Assembly: GCF_032017025.1 (NCBI RefSeq)
Contig: NZ_DALZQO010000006.1
Span: 62,001-126,000, forward strand
Source of the DNA: Hydrogenoanaerobacterium sp032017025
GTDB lineage: Bacteria; Bacillota; Clostridia; Oscillospirales; Ruminococcaceae
DNA length: 64,000 bases
Reading direction: 5' to 3'
Shown: in pieces, positions 33,244 through 40,217 of the stretch
How the letters are laid out: every line of letters begins with the position of its first letter
How positions within the stretch are numbered: position 1 is the stretch's first letter
Translations under genes and position numbers: made by a program
The notes under the pieces: model-generated
What the model was told of the DNA's origin: nothing
Database searches by the model: none
What the model saw: the letters and a program-made list of their open reading frames with translations, nothing else

Positions 33244-34602
33244 ATGAATTTAATTGAAGCGGTAAGGGCATCTGGAATTGTGGGTGCAGGCGGAGCGGGC
33301 TTTCCAACCCATGTAAAGCTAGATACGAAAGCCGATTGCTTCATCATTAACGCGGCAGAATGCGAGCCACTCATTGAAACGGATAAATACCTGTGCCGTA
33401 CTTTTGCGGACAAGCTGATTGCGGCAGTTAATCTGGTAGCGGAACATCTTGGCGCACAACGTAAAGTGATTGCGCTTAAAGGCAAATATCAGGCTGAAAT
33501 TGCAGCATTGCAAGCAGCAGTTGATAAATCCGGTTCAATAATAGAAATTTTTGAGATGCCCACGTTCTATCCTGCGGGTGATGAGCAGACTATGGTACAT
33601 ATGATATGCGGCAAGTCGGTACCGGAACGCGGTATTCCGATTCAAGTGGGTGCTGTTGTAAACAATGTGGGTACACTGCTAGATATTTACGATGCACTGG
33701 AAGGAATTCCGGTCACAGATAAATATCTTTCTGTGGTAGGCGAAGTGCAGCAGCCCGTAATGCTCAAGGTGCCAATCGGAACCTCTGTGGTTGAATGCAT
33801 TGAAAAAGCCAAACCAACGCTTTCGAGCTACGCTGTTATTCTAGGCGGGCCAATGATGGGCAAGGTATATAACAACAAACAGGAGATTGACTCTTTGGTT
33901 GTTACAAAGACCACCGGAAATGTCATAGTATTGCCGATGGATCACTATTTGGTTAAACACGATGTACTTCCGATGAGCACTATCCGTGCTCAGACAAGAA
34001 GTGCCTGTATTCAGTGCAGAATGTGCACCGACTTATGTCCAAGGTATCTGATCGGCCATCGTATCCGTCCCCACCTGGTAATGCGCAATCTGTACCGCGA
34101 GCCACTGCTTACCGATGACACGCAATTTGAACAAGCTTTCGGCGATGCCGTAAACTGCTGTGATTGCGGTATTTGTGAAATGTTTGCCTGCCCAATGGGG
34201 CTTTCACCCAAAAAGGTAAACGGATATTTTAAAGCGCGTCTCAGAGAGCGCAGAATACAGGTAGAACGCAATCTAAATCCTGTTGCCCGTGAGGAGATTG
34301 ATATCAAACGTACCCCCACAGGGCGGCTGACGGCAAGGCTTGGCTTGGCAAAATATTACGATTCTCATGCAAAAGAATGCTTTATGCTGTCACCTAAAAC
34401 GGTAAAGATTCCTTTTCAGCAGCATATTGGCAAGCCGGCTCTTCCCGTAAAACAAGTAGGCGACCGCGTACAGAAGGGTGAATTGCTGGCGGCAGCGGTA
34501 GACGGCGCTCTATCGGCTAACATCCATGCCAGCATTGACGGTATGATTTTGCGGCAAGACGCAGCTTGTGCTGTAATCGGTCAAAGCGAGGAGGAATCAT
34601 AG
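33244..34602 (+). CDS. pduS: RnfC/PduS-like iron-sulfur flavoprotein
   Basis: PduS-type proteins are cobalamin reductases or electron carriers of microcompartments. The 452-aa protein starts like RnfC (ASGIVGAGGAGFPTHVKL, a likely FMN/NADH-binding glycine-rich region) and has an SLBB-like part. Two [4Fe-4S] motifs follow: CIQCRMCTDLCP near residue 254 and CCDCGICEMFACP near residue 305. It ends in a lipoyl/biotinyl-like beta segment. Directly downstream is a PduT-like shell protein whose pore may carry an Fe-S cluster. Confidence 0.92.
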   Translation: MNLIEAVRASGIVGAGGAGFPTHVKLDTKADCFIINAAECEPLIETDKYLCRTFADKLIAAVNLVAEHLGAQRKVIALKGKYQAEIAALQAAVDKSGSIIEIFEMPTFYPAGDEQTMVHMICGKSVPERGIPIQVGAVVNNVGTLLDIYDALEGIPVTDKYLSVVGEVQQPVMLKVPIGTSVVECIEKAKPTLSSYAVILGGPMMGKVYNNKQEIDSLVVTKTTGNVIVLPMDHYLVKHDVLPMSTIRAQTRSACIQCRMCTDLCPRYLIGHRIRPHLVMRNLYREPLLTDDTQFEQAFGDAVNCCDCGICEMFACPMGLSPKKVNGYFKARLRERRIQVERNLNPVAREEIDIKRTPTGRLTARLGLAKYYDSHAKECFMLSPKTVKIPFQQHIGKPALPVKQVGDRVQKGELLAAAVDGALSANIHASIDGMILRQDAACAVIGQSEEES

Positions 34603-34603
34603 C

Positions 34604-35143
34604 ATGGCAAATGCGATTGGCATGATTGAGCTTTCAAGCATTGCCAGAGGTATTGAAATCACCGATTTTATGGTGAAAGCGGCGCAGGTTGAAATTCTGC
34701 GGGCATCTACTGTGTGCCCGGGGAAGTATATTGTTCTTATTGCAGGTTATACCGGTGATGTGACGGCATCTATGGAGGAAGGCAAAAAACGCGGAGGTGA
34801 ATGCGTAGTTGATACGTTGCTCATCCCGAATATCCACCCCCAGTTAATCCCCGCCATCAGTATGACCAACCAGGTAGAAAAGCCCGGCGCAGTCGGCGTG
34901 CTGGAGTTTTACTCCATTGCATCGGCGATTCGGGCGGCGGACGTCGCGGCGAAAGCAGCTAATGTCACCCTCATCGAAGTAAAGATTGGTTATGCAATTG
35001 GTGGAAAAGGCGTAGTTGTTCTGACTGGCGATGTCGGAGCTGTTCGTGCTTCTGTCGCTGCAGCGGAAAAGGGCATCGAGCTTTTGGTGGGCACTACGGT
35101 CATTCCAAGGCCGTCTCCTAAACTGTTTGAAACACTTTTGTAG
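34604..35143 (+). CDS. pduT: Tandem-BMC shell protein, PduT type
   Basis: The 179-aa protein contains two BMC domains (residues 1-88 and 95-179) and should form a pseudohexameric trimer. PduT binds a [4Fe-4S] cluster in its central pore through one cysteine per subunit at position 38. Here residue 38 is indeed a cysteine (STVCPGK). It starts 2 bases after the pduS-like gene ends, so the two are probably coupled and form an electron path across the shell. Confidence 0.93.
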   Translation: MANAIGMIELSSIARGIEITDFMVKAAQVEILRASTVCPGKYIVLIAGYTGDVTASMEEGKKRGGECVVDTLLIPNIHPQLIPAISMTNQVEKPGAVGVLEFYSIASAIRAADVAAKAANVTLIEVKIGYAIGGKGVVVLTGDVGAVRASVAAAEKGIELLVGTTVIPRPSPKLFETLL

Positions 35144-35198
35144 CGCAAATAACGCACAGACACTCATTCAAAAATTAATTTATTGAAGGAGAATCTAT

Positions 35199-36434
35199 AT
35201 GTTTCAAGAACTGGTAGAAAGAATAACCGATATTTCCGTTTTTACAGAAAGCATACAGGGGTATATTTCCAACCTGTCCATTAACTCGGTCATTATGACA
35301 ATTATGATGATTTTCATGGTTGTTGGTGCTATTGATAAAATTCGTGGTAACAAATTGGGTTATGGTGCGGCATTTGACGAAGGCTTTAATGCAATGGGGC
35401 CTCTGGCCATCGCAATGGTTGGCGTTGTGGCTATGGCTCCTGTGCTCCGTGTACTGCTGCAACCCATCATCGCTCCAATCTATGGGCTGTTCGGTGCTGA
35501 CCCGGCTATGTTTGCTACCACTCTTCTGGCCTGTGACATGGGTGGTTATCCGCTTGCAATGCAGCTTGCTGAAACAGAAACCATCGGTAACTTTGCCGGT
35601 TTAATCCTCGGTACCATGATGGGCCCGACCATCGTATTTACAATTCCTGTTGCGTTGGGTATTATCGCTACCAAAGATCGCCCTTATTTGGCAGCAGGTA
35701 CACTTGCGGGTTTGATTACAATTCCAATCGGCTGCATCGTCGGTGGTCTGGTGATGAATATGACCCCGTATAAGATTGATTTTGTAACCATTATCGTTAA
35801 CTTGATTCCGGTTATCATCATTGCTGGTCTAATCGCAATCGGCCTTTGGTTTAAACCCGGATCAATGATGCGCGGATTTAACCATTTTGGCAATGCTGTT
35901 ACCATCATTATCACCATTGGCACCGCACTGGCTGTATTCCAATTTCAGACCGGTATCCACTTCCCGCTATTCAACATGATGGTTGAGGAGCCGGAAGGCG
36001 GCGGCAACATCCCGTTAATTGACGGTATCATTGTTGTCGGCACAATTGCAATCGTTCTTATTGGTGCATTCCCGATGGTTGAGTGGATTAAGAAAGCCTT
36101 TAAGAAGCCTTTGATGAAGGTTGGCAAGAGCCTTGGCATGGATGAGGTTGGCTCTGCCGGCTTGATTGCAAACCTTGCCAACAATATTGCAATGTTCAAT
36201 ATCCTTGGCGATATGAACCCGAAAGGCAAAGTTCTTAACGTGGCTTTTGCAGTATCGGCAGCGTTTGTATTTGGTGATCACCTCGGTTTCACCGCAGGTG
36301 TCAACAAAGAAATGATTTTCCCAGTTATTGTTGGTAAGCTGGTAGCCGGTATCACCGCCCTCATTCTCGCCAATATTCTTTCACCAAAACTGCTCTCCAA
36401 AATTGAAAGCGGAGATTCATCGGAGGAAAAATAA
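35199..36434 (+). CDS. eutH: Ethanolamine permease EutH
   Basis: EutH is the ethanolamine transporter of the plasma membrane. The 411-aa protein is strongly hydrophobic, with about eleven membrane segments spread from residue 25 to the end (for example VIMTIMMIFMVVGAID and MGPLAIAMVGVVAMAPVL). AAGGAG precedes the ATG. Its stop overlaps the eutQ start by one base (TAATG). Confidence 0.96.
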   Translation: MFQELVERITDISVFTESIQGYISNLSINSVIMTIMMIFMVVGAIDKIRGNKLGYGAAFDEGFNAMGPLAIAMVGVVAMAPVLRVLLQPIIAPIYGLFGADPAMFATTLLACDMGGYPLAMQLAETETIGNFAGLILGTMMGPTIVFTIPVALGIIATKDRPYLAAGTLAGLITIPIGCIVGGLVMNMTPYKIDFVTIIVNLIPVIIIAGLIAIGLWFKPGSMMRGFNHFGNAVTIIITIGTALAVFQFQTGIHFPLFNMMVEEPEGGGNIPLIDGIIVVGTIAIVLIGAFPMVEWIKKAFKKPLMKVGKSLGMDEVGSAGLIANLANNIAMFNILGDMNPKGKVLNVAFAVSAAFVFGDHLGFTAGVNKEMIFPVIVGKLVAGITALILANILSPKLLSKIESGDSSEEK

Positions 36435-36868
36435 TGAATGTAAGTGAACAATTGATTCGTGAGATTGTCGAAAAGGTATTGCTCGAAACTCAGGGAAACA
36501 AGGCTTCTTTTGAGAAGCATGTTGATAAGAGCGGCGTGCTGGTGGTGAAGACAGAGACCGTAAAAACGGAACCATTTGAACAAGAGGGGGTCTCACTGAA
36601 GGACATTGTCACTCTGGAAGAGGCTCCCCGCATGGGTGCCGGTATTATGGAACTGGATCATACCAGCTTCGACTGGACGCTAAGTTACGACGAATTCGAT
36701 TATGTAATCGAAGGCAATCTCGAAATTGAGATTGATGGTAATGTAATTTCAGGTAAAAAAGGTGATATCCTTTATATCCCCAAAGGCAGTCATATTCATT
36801 TCCAAACACCAGATTACGCACGGTTTGTTTATTTTGTCTATCCTGCGGATTGGCAGTCTCAAAAATAA
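36434..36868 (+). CDS. eutQ: Cupin-domain ethanolamine utilisation protein EutQ
   Basis: EutQ proteins have a cupin fold; the enterobacterial protein has been reported to have acetate kinase activity. This is the short Gram-positive form of 144 aa. An N-terminal helix (MNVSEQLIREIVEKVLLE) is similar to cargo-targeting peptides. A single cupin barrel (about 70-140, FDYVIEGNLEIEIDGN, GDILYIPKGSHIHF) follows. It is the last coding gene of the eut locus. Confidence 0.93.
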   Translation: MNVSEQLIREIVEKVLLETQGNKASFEKHVDKSGVLVVKTETVKTEPFEQEGVSLKDIVTLEEAPRMGAGIMELDHTSFDWTLSYDEFDYVIEGNLEIEIDGNVISGKKGDILYIPKGSHIHFQTPDYARFVYFVYPADWQSQK

Positions 36869-36888
36869 TTAAAACCTAATCTGAGATA

Positions 36889-36917
36889 TTGACAATCCTA
36901 ACTCAAAAATCTATAAT
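36889..36917 (+). promoter_or_regulatory. Perfect sigma-A promoter before the cobalamin riboswitch
   Basis: TTGACA at 36889-36894 and TATAAT at 36912-36917 are separated by 17 bp, a full consensus match. It shows that the riboswitch RNA is made as its own transcript and not only by read-through from eutQ. Confidence 0.9.
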
Positions 36918-36933
36918 TAGCTTAACAAGTAAA

Positions 36934-37102
36934 TATTGCGGTGCATAGGTGTGCTTCTTAATCGAAACACTTAAAAGGGAAGTTGGGTGCAAATCCCACA
37001 CAAGGCCGTTGCTGTGTAAACGTAGCGATTTTCATTTGCCACTGGATGTTTTTCTGGGAAGGCGAAAATCGCGCTTGATGTTTGAGTCAGAATACCTGCC
37101 TA
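36934..37102 (+). promoter_or_regulatory. Cobalamin (AdoCbl) riboswitch
   Basis: The aptamer shows the conserved series: GGTGC near 36940, GGGAA near 37000, GGTGCAAATCC near 37005, CACAAGGCCGTTGCTGTGTAA, GCCACTGG near 37040, GGGAAGGC near 37057 and the B12 box AGTCAGAATACCTGCC (37086-37100). This order is diagnostic. A hairpin at 37108-37145 and the terminator at 37176-37205 form the likely expression platform. Confidence 0.95.
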
Positions 37103-37175
37103 CGTACCTCACACGAATACTTCTTCGTCACTAAGAAGGTGTGGGTTTATGGGCTTAGTTTTTTATAGCCTTTTA

Positions 37176-37205
37176 AGCTGTACCTTTTTAGGTACAGCTA
37201 TTTTT
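37176..37205 (+). terminator. Terminator 1 of the riboswitch transcript
   Basis: A perfect 9-bp stem (AGCTGTACC 37176-37184 with GGTACAGCT 37191-37199) and 6-base loop are followed by A and five Ts. This is probably the ligand-controlled terminator. Confidence 0.85.
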
Positions 37206-37209
37206 ATGC

Positions 37210-37370
37210 TTTGTCTTGATTGATATATAACCCTGGCATCCTGCAGCAAGCTTTATCAAACGTTACAGGGTCTGCCAGCCCCTAACGTGCGGGATGCATA
37301 TTTGATGATGCTTGAAAGCCGCTGACCGGTATTGATGATAGATACAGATGTAAGGTTTTTCAACGAATCC
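37210..37370 (+). ncRNA. Structured region after the riboswitch terminator
   Basis: Two long stems exclude each other. Stem A is 10 bp (37236-37245 with 37288-37297, one G-T pair). Stem B is 13 of 14 bp (37247-37260 with 37301-37314). A hairpin at 37261-37287 fits either. A small hairpin at 37330-37346 has GATGATA in its loop, close to the GATGAA loops of the EutV elements. The sequence does not match tmRNA, 6S or SRP RNA as far as I can tell. It may be the read-through part of the riboswitch RNA. Confidence 0.5.
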
Positions 37371-37373
37371 CTT

Positions 37374-37409
37374 GCAAAAAGCATGCAGCTTTTGCTGCAT
37401 GCTTTTTGC
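37374..37409 (+). terminator. Terminator 2, end of the riboswitch/structured RNA
   Basis: A perfect 16-bp stem with a 4-base loop (37374-37389 with 37394-37409) includes five A-T pairs at its base. It is the strongest terminator in the window and insulates uvrB from the eut region. Confidence 0.93.
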
Positions 37410-37445
37410 CTTGTTACAGCTAAGCCGGATCGTATAAAGCACTGC

Positions 37446-37474
37446 TTGACTCTAGGCCTCTAAAGTAGTATAAT
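37446..37474 (+). promoter_or_regulatory. Predicted sigma-A promoter for uvrB
   Basis: TTGACT at 37446-37451 and a perfect TATAAT at 37469-37474 are separated by 17 bp. The LexA-type operator begins 7 bases downstream of the -10 box. Confidence 0.85.
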
Positions 37475-37480
37475 AAAGCC

Positions 37481-37500
37481 TATAGAACATTTGTTCTATA
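37481..37500 (+). promoter_or_regulatory. LexA (SOS) operator of uvrB
   Basis: A perfect 8-bp inverted repeat (TATAGAAC-ATTT-GTTCTATA) contains GAAC-N4-GTTC, the Gram-positive LexA/DinR core. It covers the predicted transcription start of uvrB, a classical SOS gene, so repression by LexA is likely. Confidence 0.85.
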
Positions 37501-37645
37501 GCGAAATATGATATAAAGAAATATTTGTTGGACATGCTATCATTTAGTAGAGTTGCAGGAAGCTTTAAAGCGGTGAGAAGCATTGACAAGTTGGTCGAAT
37601 GTGGTAACATTATATAGAAAAAACAATCATCTAAAGGAGGCAAAA

Positions 37646-39625
37646 ATGTTGCCTGATAAATTCGAGTTGGTATCTCCTTATAGTCCCACAGGTGACCAGC
37701 CTCAAGCAATTGATAAACTGGTAGCGGGAATCCATGCAGGGGCGCATGAACAATCGCTGCTTGGCGTTACGGGCTCCGGTAAAACCTTTACAATGGCGAA
37801 TGTGATTGCTCGGGTAAATAAGCCTACTCTGATTCTTGCCCACAATAAAACACTTGCTGCGCAGCTGTGCAGCGAGTTTAAAGAATTTTTCCCCAATAAT
37901 GCGGTAGAGTATTTTGTAAGCTATTACGACTATTATCAGCCTGAGGCTTATATTGCGGGTACCGATACCTATATTGAAAAAGACAGCGCGATCAATGATG
38001 AGATTGAGCGCTTGCGTCACTCTGCAACCGCAGCTCTCGGCGAGCGACGAGATGTGATTGTGGTCTCCAGCGTATCCTGCATCTATAGCTTGGGCGACCC
38101 CATCGATTACAAAAACATGGTGATTTCTCTGCGTTTAGGGCAAAAGAAGGATCGTGACGAGCTGATTTCCAAACTGGTTGAAATCCAATACGAGCGCAAC
38201 GACATCAATTTTATCCGAAATAAGTTTCGTGTACGGGGCGATGTGGTTGAGATATTTCCAACCTATTCGGGTGACACTGCAATACGTGTGGAGTTTTTTG
38301 GCGATGAAATTGAGCGCATTAGTGAAATCAACACACTTACCGGTGAGGTAAAAACCAACGTGAAAAGTGCCGTTATCTATCCCGCCAGCCATTATATTAT
38401 CCCGCGTGAACGTATGGAAAAGTCCATTCACGAAATACAGTCCGAGTGTGACGAGCGTGTTCGCTATTTTAATGAGAATGGCAAACTCATTGAAGCGCAG
38501 CGTATAGCAGAACGCACCAATTATGATATTGAAATGCTCAATGAAATCGGTTTTTGCAAAGGCATTGAAAACTATTCGCGTGTACTTTCCGGCAGGGCTC
38601 CGGGCAGTATGCCTACTACACTGATTGATTATTTTCCAGATGATTTTCTGCTTTTTGTAGATGAATCTCATGTTACACTGCCGCAGGTGCGCGGTATGTT
38701 TGGCGGCGACTATGCGCGGAAAACAAATTTGATTGACTATGGTTTTCGTCTACCATCAGCCTATGACAACCGTCCACTCAATTTCGATGAGTTTCATGGA
38801 AAAATCAATCAAGCAATCTATGTCAGTGCTACCCCGGGCCCGTTTGAGAAAGAACATTGTGTTCAAACGGTGGAGCAAATCATTCGCCCCACAGGGCTTA
38901 TTGACCCGGAAATTGTAGTAAAACCCGTCGAGGGGCAAATTGATGATCTTCTCTCCGAAATCAATATGCGCATTGAAAAAAAAGAACGCATACTGGTTAC
39001 TACCCTTACAAAGAAGATGGCCGAAGATTTGACTACCTATTTTGAAGGTATGGGCATTAAAATTCGTTACATGCATCATGACATCGATACGATTGAGCGC
39101 ATGGAGATCATCCGCGATCTGCGCCTTGGTGAATTCGATGTGCTGGTGGGAATCAACCTGCTGAGAGAGGGTCTCGATATCCCCGAGGTATCGCTTGTCG
39201 CCATTCTTGATGCGGATAAAGAAGGTTTTCTTCGTTCCGAGACGTCTCTGATTCAGACAATCGGGCGTGCCGCGCGAAATTCTGAGGGTATGGTTATCAT
39301 GTATGCCGATTCTGTTACAAATTCGATGGAACGGGCAATTACTGAAACAGAGCGACGTCGTAAGCTGCAAATGGAGTACAACGCTGCGCATGGCATTACA
39401 CCGCAGACGATCGTCAAAGAGGTACGGGATATACTGGAGATTTCTTCGAAGGATACAACGAACAACAAAATGAAATCAACGAAGCGGTTGAGCTTTAAAG
39501 AACGTGAAGCGCTGATTGCAAAGCTTACTGCTGAGATGAAAAACTCTGCTAAGATATTGGAGTTTGAGCATGCCGCTTATTTGCGCGATAAAATTAAAAA
39601 GCTAAAAGAGCAGCAAAAAATATAA
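37646..39625 (+). CDS. uvrB: Excinuclease ABC subunit B
   Basis: UvrB is the damage-verifying helicase of nucleotide excision repair. The 659-aa protein has Walker A TGSGKT at residues 42-47, the beta-hairpin YYDYYQPEAYIAGTDTYIEK, the Walker-B-like FVDESHV, helicase motif V/VI (GRAARNSEG) and a C-terminal UVR motif. AAAGGAGG at 37633-37640 fixes the ATG at 37646. It is controlled by a LexA-type operator. The leader between 37500 and 37633 holds nothing else I can name. Confidence 0.98.
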   Translation: MLPDKFELVSPYSPTGDQPQAIDKLVAGIHAGAHEQSLLGVTGSGKTFTMANVIARVNKPTLILAHNKTLAAQLCSEFKEFFPNNAVEYFVSYYDYYQPEAYIAGTDTYIEKDSAINDEIERLRHSATAALGERRDVIVVSSVSCIYSLGDPIDYKNMVISLRLGQKKDRDELISKLVEIQYERNDINFIRNKFRVRGDVVEIFPTYSGDTAIRVEFFGDEIERISEINTLTGEVKTNVKSAVIYPASHYIIPRERMEKSIHEIQSECDERVRYFNENGKLIEAQRIAERTNYDIEMLNEIGFCKGIENYSRVLSGRAPGSMPTTLIDYFPDDFLLFVDESHVTLPQVRGMFGGDYARKTNLIDYGFRLPSAYDNRPLNFDEFHGKINQAIYVSATPGPFEKEHCVQTVEQIIRPTGLIDPEIVVKPVEGQIDDLLSEINMRIEKKERILVTTLTKKMAEDLTTYFEGMGIKIRYMHHDIDTIERMEIIRDLRLGEFDVLVGINLLREGLDIPEVSLVAILDADKEGFLRSETSLIQTIGRAARNSEGMVIMYADSVTNSMERAITETERRRKLQMEYNAAHGITPQTIVKEVRDILEISSKDTTNNKMKSTKRLSFKEREALIAKLTAEMKNSAKILEFEHAAYLRDKIKKLKEQQKI

Positions 39626-39650
39626 AATTACAGAACAAGAGGGAAGTGTG

Positions 39651-40154
39651 ATGGAATTCATACTGCGGCAGTGGGACAAAAATGATGCAGAAAGTGTTTT
39701 AAAACATGCGAACAACAAAAAGATTGCCGATAACCTCCGCAATTCATTTCCCTATCCCTATACTTTAGAAGATGCAAAAAGCTATGTGAGTTTCTGCGCA
39801 GAAAATAATGAAGAACGGCAATGCACTCGTGCGATTGTGATAGATGGAGAAGCTGTGGGAAGCATCGGTGTTTTTTTAAAGGACGATGTTTACTGTAAAA
39901 GCGCAGAGCTTGGTTACTGGTTAGCAGAACCCTTTTGGGGAAAAAGCGTTATGAGTAGCGCTATCCGAAAAATCTGCGCATTTACCTTTGACAATTATGA
40001 TGTAGTTCGAATCTTTGCAGAGCCCTACACATATAATATCGGTTCTTGTAAGGCGCTGGAGCATGCGGGCTTTCAGTTGGAGGGAGTCTTAAAGAAGAGT
40101 GTATATAAAAACGGAGAGTTTTTCGATTCCTGTATCTATGCGCTTTTAAAATAA
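39651..40154 (+). CDS. GNAT-family N-acetyltransferase (RimJ/RimL-like)
   Basis: The 167-aa protein has the RimJ/RimL-type acetyltransferase pattern: an N-terminal FILRQWDKNDAESVLKHANN, then SAELGYWLAEPFWGKSVMSSAI (acetyl-CoA motif A) and NIGSCKALEHAGFQLEGVLKKSVYKNGEF at the C-terminus in parts. It probably acetylates a small molecule or a ribosomal protein amine; the substrate is unknown. It sits between uvrB and uvrA (6 bases before the uvrA frame). GAGGGAAG supports ATG 39651 over GTG 39648. Confidence 0.88.
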   Translation: MEFILRQWDKNDAESVLKHANNKKIADNLRNSFPYPYTLEDAKSYVSFCAENNEERQCTRAIVIDGEAVGSIGVFLKDDVYCKSAELGYWLAEPFWGKSVMSSAIRKICAFTFDNYDVVRIFAEPYTYNIGSCKALEHAGFQLEGVLKKSVYKNGEFFDSCIYALLK

Positions 40155-40217
40155 ATACAGGTGACAACAAAAGATTATCTGCAATTTAATGAAATGCACG
40201 GTCTGGAGGAAGATATT

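Larger units (their letters stand above)
36924..37409 (+). ncRNA. Candidate free-standing riboswitch sRNA (EutX/Rli55-like)
   Basis: From its own consensus promoter the transcript would carry a cobalamin riboswitch (36934-37102), a terminator at 37176-37205 and, on read-through, about 170 further bases of structured sequence. It ends at a very strong terminator (37374-37409). No credible coding frame exists in it. Enterococcus EutX and Listeria Rli55 are riboswitch-controlled sRNAs that sequester EutV through ANTAR-binding hairpins. The position and layout match, but I could not find a clear two-hairpin ANTAR motif downstream. Confidence 0.6.

Noticed and set aside
36949..37134. A 61-codon open frame inside the cobalamin riboswitch
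   Set aside because: It runs through the conserved aptamer, has no ribosome-binding site and resembles no protein.
37206..37409. Identification of the structured region as 6S RNA, tmRNA or SRP RNA
   Set aside because: No tmRNA tag or CCA-type acceptor, no SRP GGAA-loop core, and the paired region (about 130 bases) is short and lacks the symmetric central bubble expected for 6S.
37583..37616. TTGACA at 37583 as a second uvrB promoter
   Set aside because: The only -10-like sequences downstream (TAACAT at 16 bp, TATATA too far) are poor, while a consensus promoter already lies at 37446.
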